Positions 17,790-25,842 of a stretch of 64,000 nt of DNA are shown here, in pieces. The notes beneath the pieces were generated by a model. That model made no database searches. It saw only the letters and a list, made by a program, of their open reading frames with translations, and was not told where the DNA came from. The stretch comes from Thioalkalivibrio sp. ALE31. GTDB lineage: Bacteria > Pseudomonadota > Gammaproteobacteria > Ectothiorhodospirales > Ectothiorhodospiraceae. Both the position numbers and the translations under genes were made by a program. The stretch's first letter is position 1. Each line of letters starts with the position of its first letter. The stretch covers positions 496,001 to 560,000 of the forward strand of contig NZ_KB905020.1 of the NCBI RefSeq assembly GCF_000377405.1. The letters run 5' to 3'.

Positions 17790-19103
17790 TCAAAGAACCC
17801 GCTCCAGCGACTGAATACCCGCTTCCACCGAACGCCGAACGGCGTCATGGATGCCAGCCGGGAACCCCGCCGGCAATTCATGTTCCACCTGATCCAGTGC
17901 GGATGGGGCCTGCAGCACCACGGATGCCAGGACCTCGTGCACCATCGCCGCAGGCAGACGGGCCGAAGCGCCCGTCTCCAGAAAATGGCGACCCTGGATG
18001 CCATCCACCCGATAGTGGTTGCGCCGCCCCACAGCGAGCGCCAGCCGAACCTGCTTGCGCTCGACCTGTCGGCTGGCCACGCTGGGTAAAATCGTCAACA
18101 CGTCATACAGCGGCGTGAGCCGGAACCCGCCGCCCGGTTGCAGGAACACGCTGAAATTCTTGGCGTGCCCATCCGTGGCGCCGATCAGCCAGAACAGGGT
18201 CTGCGCCTTCAACACTGTCGCCTGGTCCGCCCCCGGCGTATCACTGCCCCGCAACAGCCCCAGCACATCCACCAGCCCGGGGCCACCTTCGCTCTGATAC
18301 TTGCGGCTCGGCGGCACGCCCAGTGCCTGGCAGCAGTCCTCCTGCGGCAAGCGCAGCAGCCGCCCATCGCGCGCCCAGTGTCGATCAAACCGCTCCACTA
18401 CCAGCGCCCGGGCGCCCCCAAAGCGCCCGATCTCCGCACGCGCCACCGGCAAACCAAACGCCGCCAGCAATCGCAGGCAGTAAAACTCGTTCTCCACGCT
18501 GTCCGACAAATCCAGCCCGTTGGGTAACTGCCCAATAGCGGGCTTCAGGATATGCGTCGTCGGCGTCGAGCCATGCGGCTTGAGCCAGCGACCCTCATGC
18601 CACAGCAGTGCCGTCTTCTCCTGGGCACCGGCAATCGAAATGCGGAAAGCCTCGTCGCTACCCAGACCCAGCGGCGCCTGGGCCAAACCGCCCAGCAGCT
18701 CTTCGATGCCCCTTTCATCGACCGGCTCCCCCTGAATCCCTCCAGCGGGCCCGGACTCCTGCGCATCCGACAGCGAAAACTGCAAAGCCCCCACACAATC
18801 ATGCCCGATCGCCGCCAGCAGGCTGTAGGCATCCGTCCCAGCGGCGCCCACACGTTGCGCCACACGCCGCCGCAGGACGTCCGCATCCGGCAACAAGTTC
18901 TCGAACACCGCGGCCACGGCCTCGCCGTGGTAGGCATCTTCCCGCAACGGAAGCGATAGCGAGACCGGCAGCGCATGCTCCCAGCCTAGCCAGCTGGCGT
19001 CATACCGAAACCGGATCGCCCCGGCCGCCGACTTCTCCAAAAACCCCACCAGGCGACCATTCAGCAAGACACGCAGCGGCGGATGGCGGCGCGTGCGCGG
19101 CAT
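17790..19103 (-). CDS. hipA: HipA-type serine/threonine kinase toxin
   Basis: A 437-residue HipA-family kinase, which in known cases phosphorylates glutamyl-tRNA synthetase and causes growth arrest and persistence. An N-terminal couple_hipA domain (VLLNGRLVGFL, then DAYHGEAVAAVFENLLPD) is followed by the kinase. The kinase has SIAGAQEKTALLW (compare SISGAQPK), HILKP with the ATP-binding Lys, VVERFDR, the catalytic loop IGATDGHAKNFS and LYDVL as the metal-binding motif, so it looks active. The start overlaps the hipB stop by one base (TGATG). The module sits inside the glycan locus between two BIMEs, which suggests insertion. Confidence 0.93.
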   Translation of the reverse strand: MPRTRRHPPLRVLLNGRLVGFLEKSAAGAIRFRYDASWLGWEHALPVSLSLPLREDAYHGEAVAAVFENLLPDADVLRRRVAQRVGAAGTDAYSLLAAIGHDCVGALQFSLSDAQESGPAGGIQGEPVDERGIEELLGGLAQAPLGLGSDEAFRISIAGAQEKTALLWHEGRWLKPHGSTPTTHILKPAIGQLPNGLDLSDSVENEFYCLRLLAAFGLPVARAEIGRFGGARALVVERFDRHWARDGRLLRLPQEDCCQALGVPPSRKYQSEGGPGLVDVLGLLRGSDTPGADQATVLKAQTLFWLIGATDGHAKNFSVFLQPGGGFRLTPLYDVLTILPSVASRQVERKQVRLALAVGRRNHYRVDGIQGRHFLETGASARLPAAMVHEVLASVVLQAPSALDQVEHELPAGFPAGIHDAVRRSVEAGIQSLERVL

Positions 19104-19351
19104 CAGAAGATTTCTTCAATGGACGCAGTCGACCGCGCACGGGGAGCAATATGAAACTCCAGATCCAGCGCCGCCAGAACCGCAAGCAACGTCTCCAACC
19201 GGGTGGCCGGGTTCCCGTTCTCGATCAGGGAAATGGTCTCCTGGCGCAAGCCCGACTTCTCGCCAAGCGCGGCCTGCGTCAGGCCCTGCTTTCGCCGGAC
19301 CCGGCGCACAATCGTCCCAATCTGCTTAGGTGTTCGCGCAAGCAATGTCAT
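19103..19351 (-). CDS. hipB: HipB-type XRE antitoxin
   Basis: An 82-residue helix-turn-helix protein (IGTIVRRVRRKQGLTQAALG then SGLRQETISLIENG) with the C-terminal LEFHIAPR strand typical of HipB-like antitoxins. It should neutralise HipA and repress the operon. The stop overlaps the hipA ATG. No clear palindromic operator was seen in the short upstream gap, which is mostly a BIME. Confidence 0.9.
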   Translation of the reverse strand: MTLLARTPKQIGTIVRRVRRKQGLTQAALGEKSGLRQETISLIENGNPATRLETLLAVLAALDLEFHIAPRARSTASIEEIF

Positions 19352-19457
19352 AACGCCCGATTATGCGCCCAACCCGATAACCAATCAATATCGGAACCAA
19401 CCCATAAACCGACAACCCCACCGCCCCCAGGCCAATCACCCACGCAAAACACCCCCT

Positions 19458-19571
19458 GTAGGAGGCCAGCCCCCTGGCCGATTGGATGTTAAACAGCCCC
19501 CATCGGCCAGAGGGCTGGTCTCCTACACCGACTGCACCCCCTGTGGGAGCGGGCTCGCCCGCGAAGCCCCC
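19458..19571. repeat. BIME plus REP unit
   Basis: An inverted pair of the GTAGGAGGCC family (19458-19526) with a spacer nearly identical to that at 17694, followed by a GTGGGAGCGGGCTCGCCCGC unit (19543-19571). It fills the gap between hipB and the epimerase gene. Confidence 0.85.
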
Positions 19572-19596
19572 GCCAAACCCCGAAAAACCACCAAAC

Positions 19597-20547
19597 CTAC
19601 CCAACCAACGGCACAACCGCGCGCCGCAACCCCTCATCCACACTCACCGGCGGCTCCCACCCCAACGTCTCGCGGGTATGCGAAATATCCACCTGCAACG
19701 AATCCAGCAACCGCCGCGCCATCTCGCCGCGCCCCACCGCGCGCGCCCCGGCCCGCAACAGCCCCGCCGGCACCGGCACCAACCGCGCCCGCCGATCCAT
19801 CGCCGCCGCCACCCGCCGCAACAGATCGGTAGTGGAAAGATCCTCCCCATCCCCCGCCAGGAACACCCGATTCGCCGCCGCCGGATGCTCCAGGCACGTC
19901 ACCAGCAGATCCACCAGGTTATCCAGCCCCACCAGCGAGCGCCGATTCCGCGTAACCGCCCCCAGCGGCAGCGGCACGCCCCGCGCCACCCATTCCATCA
20001 ACTTGCCAAAGTTGCCCGGCGCATTCGGCCCGTAGACGAGCGGCGGCCGAACAACCACCACCTCCATCCCCGTCTCTCGGCTCAACTCCACAAACCCCTG
20101 CTCCGCCTCCCACTTGGATACGGCATAGTCATCCTCCGGAGCCGGCGGATCATCAAAACGAAAAGGGCGCTCACTCGAGCGCCCCAACACACCAATCGAA
20201 CTCAGAAAAACAAACCGCCGCACACCGGCCTGCGCTGCCTGCCTCGCCAACTCCAGCGTCCCGTCGACATTGCACCTGCGAAACTCGGTTAAAGGATCAT
20301 CGGCCGCCTCATCCAGTACATGCGCCCGGGCCGCCGCGTGGACCACCGCACTCACCCCGTGCAGCGCCTCGCCCCAATCCGCGCCCTCCTTCAGCGAAGG
20401 CGTAACGATCCATTCCGCGCCACGCGACAACGCCCCACCCCGTCGCGATCCGGCACGCACATCCCACCGATCGTCCCGCTCCAGGCGATCCACCAGCGCC
20501 GATCCGACAAAACCGCTCGCACCGGTGACAAGCACGCGCCCCGTCAT
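19597..20547 (-). CDS. SDR NAD-dependent epimerase/dehydratase or 4-reductase (WbpV-like)
   Basis: A 316-residue extended short-chain dehydrogenase. The Rossmann motif VTGASGFVGSAL is at residues 6-17, HAAARAHV near 70, SSIGVLG (catalytic Ser) near 117, and DDYAVSKWEAE supplies the Tyr and Lys. RPPLVYGPNAPGNFG and the C-terminal domain fit UDP-N-acetylhexosamine C4-epimerases or the WbpV/WreQ-type 4-reductases that sit next to an initiating sugar transferase. Such a transferase is the next glycan gene here, beyond hipBA. The exact substrate cannot be read from sequence. Confidence 0.85.
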   Translation of the reverse strand: MTGRVLVTGASGFVGSALVDRLERDDRWDVRAGSRRGGALSRGAEWIVTPSLKEGADWGEALHGVSAVVHAAARAHVLDEAADDPLTEFRRCNVDGTLELARQAAQAGVRRFVFLSSIGVLGRSSERPFRFDDPPAPEDDYAVSKWEAEQGFVELSRETGMEVVVVRPPLVYGPNAPGNFGKLMEWVARGVPLPLGAVTRNRRSLVGLDNLVDLLVTCLEHPAAANRVFLAGDGEDLSTTDLLRRVAAAMDRRARLVPVPAGLLRAGARAVGRGEMARRLLDSLQVDISHTRETLGWEPPVSVDEGLRRAVVPLVG

Positions 20548-20687
20548 CCCTCACCAACCGTCATCGCGAGAGCCATATTGAACTGTAGCAATCTCCCTCT
20601 AGGGTCCAGATCAACTCTTCGCCAATAATCTCGCAAGCCTTTAACCCCGGGAAGTTACCCTCACTACCCTCCTCTTCATCCGGCCTA

Positions 20688-21923
20688 TTAACTCCAGACC
20701 TTTTTCAGGTCGGAAAGGCGGAGCTTCCCTCCCTCTTCGGTGACAATCCGATTGCGCAGCAGTGTCGCCTTAAGCTTCCGATATTGCTCAGCATCATGCC
20801 GAGAAAAATGCTCCAGGCGCTTGAGAAACAGGCCTATAGACAGGAAATTCCGGGAAACAACCAAATTCGGCGTACCCGTAGTGCAGTCGAATTCCTTCAC
20901 CGGCGTTTTCCATTCGCCATAGTTCTCAGTCAAATACCGGTCGGCCGCGTCTGGGCCCAGCACCCGAAGACCTTCCAGATCATATTCCTGGAGTCCAAAT
21001 GGAGAATTATTCCATCGGTGGATCACCGAGCCGTGCCAGACCACGTCGCGTTCTCGGTAGTGCAGAAACAAGTCCACATTAATGCCTGTACGGTGGACCA
21101 GCTTAACCAGACTGGGTCGCATAGAAACATGTGGAACCCCATCGGGATCAAAGGATACTTCTACGTGGGCATCGACCTTCTTGACCACAAAGACTGACGA
21201 TCGCATGAAGCGCTCGCGAATCTCCGCCACATCGACCCCATCACCGTCTATGCCCAGGTCGATATCGTAGTCGTGCGCCAGAAACCCGCCCTCTCGGATA
21301 AGCCCGAGAAACGTCCCGGAGACCACATACCATCGCCATTCCCGAAGGGGCAGCACCTGTTCGAATGCCTGCAGGGCCTGCACAGCATGCTCCGTCTTGA
21401 AATCACCATGCCGCTCCGCTCGGTTGGTGGTTTCTGCGTCAGTCGCACCGAGCTCGGGCTCAACCACGGCATCCAGCAACCGGTTCGCTCGCGCCTCGAA
21501 AGTTGAGTACCAGCCATTGAACCTAGCCAAGTCCAGGGTTTGTTGCTCGAGCAAGAGATGCCCCCGCCGAGCCTCCACATAGAGCTCGTCCCCTAGCGCG
21601 ACGCCCTCCGCCAATCGAGCCCGCTTATCCTGCAGGATGGCCTCGAAGTGACGCAGAACTTCGTCATCGGCACCCTCGGTAAAATCAAAAAACGGATCGC
21701 TCCAGATCCGCCACCGGGGCCGCCAGACACGCCCGCACCAACCCGAAACCCGCGCCCCCTGTTTGAAGTCCCCTGCGGCAAACCAGGAACCGGCCCAACC
21801 AGCCACCACGGGATCACCGGTGCACATACGGCACCACAAGCGGCCCACTTTGTCGGCAACGCGACGCAGCCACTCCGGATAATCCTTGTTAAGCACCCTC
21901 AGCAGGGCATAGGACCGCTCCAC
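20688..21923 (-). CDS. LicD-family phosphotransferase with N-terminal extension
   Basis: A 411-residue protein with a LicD core. WYVVSGTFLGLIREGGF is near residues 198-214 and HDYDIDLGI at 217-225 gives the acidic metal-binding pair of the nucleotidyltransferase fold. LicD proteins attach phosphocholine, or other phospho-alcohols carried on CDP, to surface glycans. The first 175 residues are helical and not part of the usual domain. It follows the CDP-glycerol synthesising gene tagD by seven bases, so the donor may be CDP-glycerol rather than CDP-choline; that is inference. No choline genes are seen nearby. Confidence 0.8.
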   Translation of the reverse strand: MERSYALLRVLNKDYPEWLRRVADKVGRLWCRMCTGDPVVAGWAGSWFAAGDFKQGARVSGWCGRVWRPRWRIWSDPFFDFTEGADDEVLRHFEAILQDKRARLAEGVALGDELYVEARRGHLLLEQQTLDLARFNGWYSTFEARANRLLDAVVEPELGATDAETTNRAERHGDFKTEHAVQALQAFEQVLPLREWRWYVVSGTFLGLIREGGFLAHDYDIDLGIDGDGVDVAEIRERFMRSSVFVVKKVDAHVEVSFDPDGVPHVSMRPSLVKLVHRTGINVDLFLHYRERDVVWHGSVIHRWNNSPFGLQEYDLEGLRVLGPDAADRYLTENYGEWKTPVKEFDCTTGTPNLVVSRNFLSIGLFLKRLEHFSRHDAEQYRKLKATLLRNRIVTEEGGKLRLSDLKKVWS

Positions 21924-21930
21924 GAGGTAA

Positions 21931-22392
21931 CTACTCCAGGTCCCGCCGCAGTAACTCCAGCACCTCGAAGGCCTTGCTCAGGTCTTCCTGGGGAATCGAC
22001 AGGAACCGCTTCAGCGAGCGCTTCAAGTCCGTGGTGGAGATGTCCTTGGTTCGCGGCAGATACACCACCTCGCACAGGTCTTCCAGAAAGTCGAACTTAC
22101 CCTGCCAGTCATTGCCAATGGCGAACACGTCAACGTCATGCTCCTTCACATCCCGCAGCTTCTGCTCCCAGGACTCCTCCGGAATCACCAGATCCACGCA
22201 ATCAATCGCGCCTACAATCGCCGCCCGCTGGTCATACGGGATCAGGGTCTTCTTGCCCTTGCGCTGGTTGAACTCGTCCGTGGATACGGCCACGATCACG
22301 CGGTCCCCCATCGCCTTCAACCGTCGAAGCAGGTTCAGATGCCCGATGTGGAACATGTCAAATGTTCCGTAAGTAATTACCGTCTTATCCAT
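21931..22392 (-). CDS. tagD: Glycerol-3-phosphate cytidylyltransferase (TagD-like)
   Basis: Makes CDP-glycerol from CTP and glycerol 3-phosphate. It is about 153 residues with the nucleotidyltransferase HxGH motif (FHIGHLNLLRR) near 15, GNDWQGKFDFL near 95, and the ISTTDLKRSL motif near 120 that binds CTP. A C-terminal helix is longer than in Bacillus TagD. The ATG at 22392 (MDKTVITYGTFDMFH) matches the family; a GTG three codons earlier is possible. It lies between a GlpQ-like gene and licD, in one apparent operon with the polymerase-like gene at 23395. Confidence 0.93.
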   Translation of the reverse strand: MDKTVITYGTFDMFHIGHLNLLRRLKAMGDRVIVAVSTDEFNQRKGKKTLIPYDQRAAIVGAIDCVDLVIPEESWEQKLRDVKEHDVDVFAIGNDWQGKFDFLEDLCEVVYLPRTKDISTTDLKRSLKRFLSIPQEDLSKAFEVLELLRRDLE

Positions 22393-22438
22393 ACCACCCA
22401 CGCCTTCTCCCTACTTCCCTACACCGAGCGGACTGGCG

Positions 22439-23398
22439 TCACGCCTCTACACACCGCCCATCCAGCCGCGCAAATCCCGGTCGACTGCGCCCCAGGATCG
22501 AAAGCGCCTGATCCGGATGGTCGGTAAAGATCCCATCCACACCGTATCGGTCAGCATAGGCCAACACTTCGGATTCAAAGCTCTCGTGCCCCCGGGGCAA
22601 CCGATCGGCGCGCAGAGTGTACGGGAATACCTCGAGTCCACGCGACTGGGCCATCCCGACCACTCTCCCGTCATTCACCGGCATCCCGCTGCGCGACTCA
22701 ATACGCCGCTTGCTCGGCCCGATGGCGTCCGCATATACCGCAATCGCATCGAGCCCCTCGTCCGTCACCATGGGATCATTCTCCGAACCAGCACCAACCA
22801 ACTGCACCACGCGGCCCTCAGGCCCTGTCAGAGAACGCATGCGCTTCAAGGATTTCACGTCAAACGAGAGCACGTAAGCCACGTCACCCACGAATCCAAA
22901 CCGCTGCAACAGCGCAGCTACCCGTTCCTCGACGGGAAGGCCCTGCTCCCGATACCACCCCGGACCTTTCAGCTCCACCATCACGCCAACGGAGCACCCG
23001 CCACGCTCGTTCAGCGCACGCACGAGCTGCAGCACCTCTTCGAAAGTCGCAATACCAAAGCCCGTCGCCTCCCGAGGATATCGATCTGCGAAGCGTTCCC
23101 GCCGTGTCAGCCGCCGCAGCTCTTCAAATTCAAAGTCCACAACATAGCGCGCACCATCCTTCCGTGCCCTGTCAGGGAAAAGGGCCTCGGCATCCGTGGT
23201 CGCCTCCAGCGTGTGGTCATGGAACGCAACAGGCACGCCATCCGCAGACATCACGACGTCGATCTCCAGATAATCCGCCCCCATCGCGTGCGCCAACGCC
23301 ACCGATGCAAGCGAGAGTTCCGGCAAATAGCCGCTGGCTCCGCGATGCGCCAGAACCTTCGTTTTTCGCTTGGGCCGCTTCCCTCTGAGCCGAATCAT
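22439..23398 (-). CDS. Glycerophosphodiester phosphodiesterase family protein
   Basis: A 319-residue GDPD-family TIM barrel. The metal and catalytic motifs are AHRGASGYLPE (about 17), YLEIDV (about 43), and AFHDHTLEATTD (about 58), with VMVELKG near 137 and GIFTDHP near the end. There is no signal peptide, so it should be cytoplasmic. It overlaps the upstream TagF-like gene by four bases (ATGA), so it is probably part of the glycerol-phosphate polymer pathway rather than lipid salvage. It may trim or recycle glycerol-phosphodiester chains or supply glycerol 3-phosphate to TagD. The role is inferred; the family is certain. Confidence 0.92.
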   Translation of the reverse strand: MIRLRGKRPKRKTKVLAHRGASGYLPELSLASVALAHAMGADYLEIDVVMSADGVPVAFHDHTLEATTDAEALFPDRARKDGARYVVDFEFEELRRLTRRERFADRYPREATGFGIATFEEVLQLVRALNERGGCSVGVMVELKGPGWYREQGLPVEERVAALLQRFGFVGDVAYVLSFDVKSLKRMRSLTGPEGRVVQLVGAGSENDPMVTDEGLDAIAVYADAIGPSKRRIESRSGMPVNDGRVVGMAQSRGLEVFPYTLRADRLPRGHESFESEVLAYADRYGVDGIFTDHPDQALSILGRSRPGFARLDGRCVEA

Positions 23399-24900
23399 GT
23401 CATTTCATCCAAATCGCTTCCCGCATGCTCGCGCACGTTCGTTGAACGCGGCGCGCTTTGCACACTCTCACGAATCACTTCCTGGAACCGCGCCAACGAG
23501 CCTTCGGGAAACTCTCCCAGGGAATCCCGCCGAACTTCCTTCCGACGCTCCCATAGATCATCCCCAGCCTCGACCCGGGCCATCACATCACTAACCCCCT
23601 GGCCCGAATCCAGGCGATAGGCCGCCCTCGTAGACGGGAACTCCTCTTCCAATGCCTTTCCACTCTGCCCTTTAACATTGCAGACGATGATCGGCTTATT
23701 GGTCGCGAGATACTCGTTCAGCACGCTGGAAATGTCCGTGATCATCAGATCACTGCGATTCATCGCGTCGTGGATGGACGCCCCCGCCTCGACGAGCTGA
23801 AGCCGATCCCCATCACAGAGCCTCTCGAGCTGCTTGCGATAGCGTGCATTCAGCGCACTGCGCACCCCAATGTAGGGATGGGGCTTAAAGAGTACCGTGT
23901 AGCGGCTATCCGATAACAACTGCTCAACCATCGCCAGCCCAAATGCCTGCACCGAACTGTAATTCACATCTTCTACAAAACCCTCCCACGTCGGCGCATA
24001 CAGGACGGTCTCGACCGAGCGTGGGGCTTCGATCGCTTCCAGAAACAGTTCGGTTTGCGGCCTCCCTACGTGCTCAACCTGCTCGGGCCGAAGGGGCAAT
24101 CCCGAAGCACGCAACCGTCGCTCGGCCAACGGGCCACCCACCAATAGCTTGTCGTAAGCCATAAGCAGCTTACTCTGATTGACTGCTTTATCACTCTCAC
24201 CATGGTTAATAAAGAAATGATTCAACCGATAGTGCCGAAAAGCCTGAACGTTTTTCATTGTATTCGCTGGGTAGAGTACCGTCCGTACGCTCTCAACCCC
24301 CAACACCGCCTCCACGTCAACCTGAGTACGGGCCGAGTACACCGGCAACGGAGTATCCGCCATACCGTCGAACACGGACCGCTCGCGCACCAACACCACT
24401 GCCTTCTGCTCGAGCCGCTCAAGTACCGGCAACCACTGGTTAATCTGGTAGGCGACATCTTTCAAACCGGAAATATACGCCACCACCTCCGGACGCCCCC
24501 CCTCTACATCACACCGGCTGGCCTCACGTAAACGCTGATGCGAGAAAAGTCTATGGATCAACGCAAACAGAGCCTTCCCTCTCACCGCCAAGACTGCCAC
24601 CACCCAGGAAAAGCCAAGCCATACATTGACTGCGGCCATCAACGGCGTCATCACTAACCCGTACTGCAACCACATTGTAGAGCGCGAATCATAATCCGCC
24701 GCCTTCAGATACAACCGTTCCATCGGAACGGCTAGGCTGTAAAGCTGATTGTATTTTATTAGAATCAACTGCACCAAGAGTGCAAGAAAAAAGATCGACA
24801 GCACCGCCGGGCCGAACTCACCCACGATCGAAACCGTGACCAAAAACACCATCGCTGTGAGTGCGAGAAACCAATATTTGTGATGGAATACCTTACTCAT
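23395..24900 (-). CDS. CDP-glycerol glycerophosphotransferase (TagB/TagF-like)
   Basis: A 501-residue protein with two or three N-terminal membrane segments (about 10-50 and 80-105) and a glycerophosphotransferase domain from about 140. Motifs are INHGESDK (231-238), YAPTWEG (301-307), FKPHPY (338-343) and TDISSVLNEYL (388-398), all characteristic of TagB/TagF enzymes that transfer glycerol phosphate from CDP-glycerol. Gram-negative capsule polymerases with this domain exist, so a teichoic-acid-like polymer is plausible. It is first in an operon with glpQ-like, tagD and licD genes. Membrane segments in place of the usual amphipathic attachment are noteworthy. Confidence 0.88.
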   Translation of the reverse strand: MSKVFHHKYWFLALTAMVFLVTVSIVGEFGPAVLSIFFLALLVQLILIKYNQLYSLAVPMERLYLKAADYDSRSTMWLQYGLVMTPLMAAVNVWLGFSWVVAVLAVRGKALFALIHRLFSHQRLREASRCDVEGGRPEVVAYISGLKDVAYQINQWLPVLERLEQKAVVLVRERSVFDGMADTPLPVYSARTQVDVEAVLGVESVRTVLYPANTMKNVQAFRHYRLNHFFINHGESDKAVNQSKLLMAYDKLLVGGPLAERRLRASGLPLRPEQVEHVGRPQTELFLEAIEAPRSVETVLYAPTWEGFVEDVNYSSVQAFGLAMVEQLLSDSRYTVLFKPHPYIGVRSALNARYRKQLERLCDGDRLQLVEAGASIHDAMNRSDLMITDISSVLNEYLATNKPIIVCNVKGQSGKALEEEFPSTRAAYRLDSGQGVSDVMARVEAGDDLWERRKEVRRDSLGEFPEGSLARFQEVIRESVQSAPRSTNVREHAGSDLDEMT

Positions 24901-25010
24901 GGAATACCTTCAATAGTTAATTGACGCCTGAATTCACAGAACAAGTGCAGCGCGTGCATCCGACGGGGTAAGGCACCCCCCCGGCCACGCTCCTGCAGGT
25001 TGGCGCTGAA

Positions 25011-25380
25011 CTACAACAAAAGTGCCTTGGTGAGCTCGTGCGCATCCAGCACACGGGGGACCCCATCAGATTAGTAGCGCCAGAGGCATCGTCTCCACCA
25101 GGGTCAATCCCGAAATGGGTCGAGTTGCCTGGCTGCCGTACAACCCATCCTCATCGCCCTATCCGAGACGCTGAAGCCCTGCTGCGCCGCATACGCCCGA
25201 AGGAGCGGCTCTAGTCCGATCGGCGGGCTGCCGGGTAACGCGGCTCAATCGCGTCGATCAGTGCCCTCCCGGGCATGGGCGCGTCCATTGCCTCCACAAA
25301 CCAGTCGCGCCACGTCTGATGGCGTTTGGCGGAGTAGTCGTTAGCGGAAACCTCGCGTTTCGACGTCGGCCATCAGCTTG
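25011..25380 (-). pseudogene. Degraded IS5-family transposase fragment
   Basis: The 24901-25437 gap has no intact gene. On the minus strand, pieces read like the N-terminal half of an IS5 transposase: NDYSAKRHQTWRDWFVEAMD, then GRALIDAIEPRYP. After a frameshift comes PIGLEPLLRAYAAQQGF, and then VSDRAM. After another shift PDGVPRVLDAHELTKALL resembles the following IS5 segment. The frames are broken by stops, and neither the C-terminal catalytic half nor clear terminal repeats are present. This is an old remnant inside the glycan locus, next to a second transposon. Confidence 0.65.
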
Positions 25381-25437
25381 GGCAAAAAACGGGACGCCAT
25401 CCTCGAAACCCGCCCGCGGTGCTGGAGCGGCAACCGA

Positions 25438-25842
25438 CTAAAGCTGTGTTCCCGTCGGATCGGTGAAGGAGTTGATCACTGAAACGCCGCTGGGAAATTC
25501 TCCAGCGCTGAAGGACGTCCGCCGCCCCACAAAATGCACACCAACCTCCTCGGCGGCGCGGAGATCGGCTAGTTTGTCGCCGAACATGGTGGTGGCGCTG
25601 GGTGTAACCCCTTCCTGCTCAAGAATCCATCCGAGAAGCTCCGCCTTTCCCGGAGGGGCGCCGAGGACGCCCCGGAAATAGCGTATCAAGTCCCGGTCAC
25701 GTGCGAGTTCCTGAAGTTCCTCGTGCGGTGCCGCCGAAACCACGTACTTCGGCAAATGTTCATGGGCTTCGAGGAACGCCCGCACTCCTGGGACCTCGGG
25801 GCACTTCATCAACCGCTCCCATACGATTTTCGAAAAACGGGG
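25438..25842 (-). pseudogene. HAD-family hydrolase, 5' part lost at a transposon insertion
   Basis: The C-terminal portion of a HAD phosphatase remains. KYVVSAAPHEELQELARDRD, then a PPGKAELLGWILEQEG segment with the catalytic Lys, and TMFGDKLADLRAAE with the second metal-binding pair. The N-terminal DxDxT motif is missing. The frame continues upstream (FSKIVWERLMKCPEV) directly into the terminal repeat of the transposase element at 25834, so the gene was probably cut there; the missing half is not on the other side. An ATG pair at about 25810 could still start a fragment. In nonulosonate loci such HAD genes often sit next to the synthase, as pseI does here. Confidence 0.7.
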
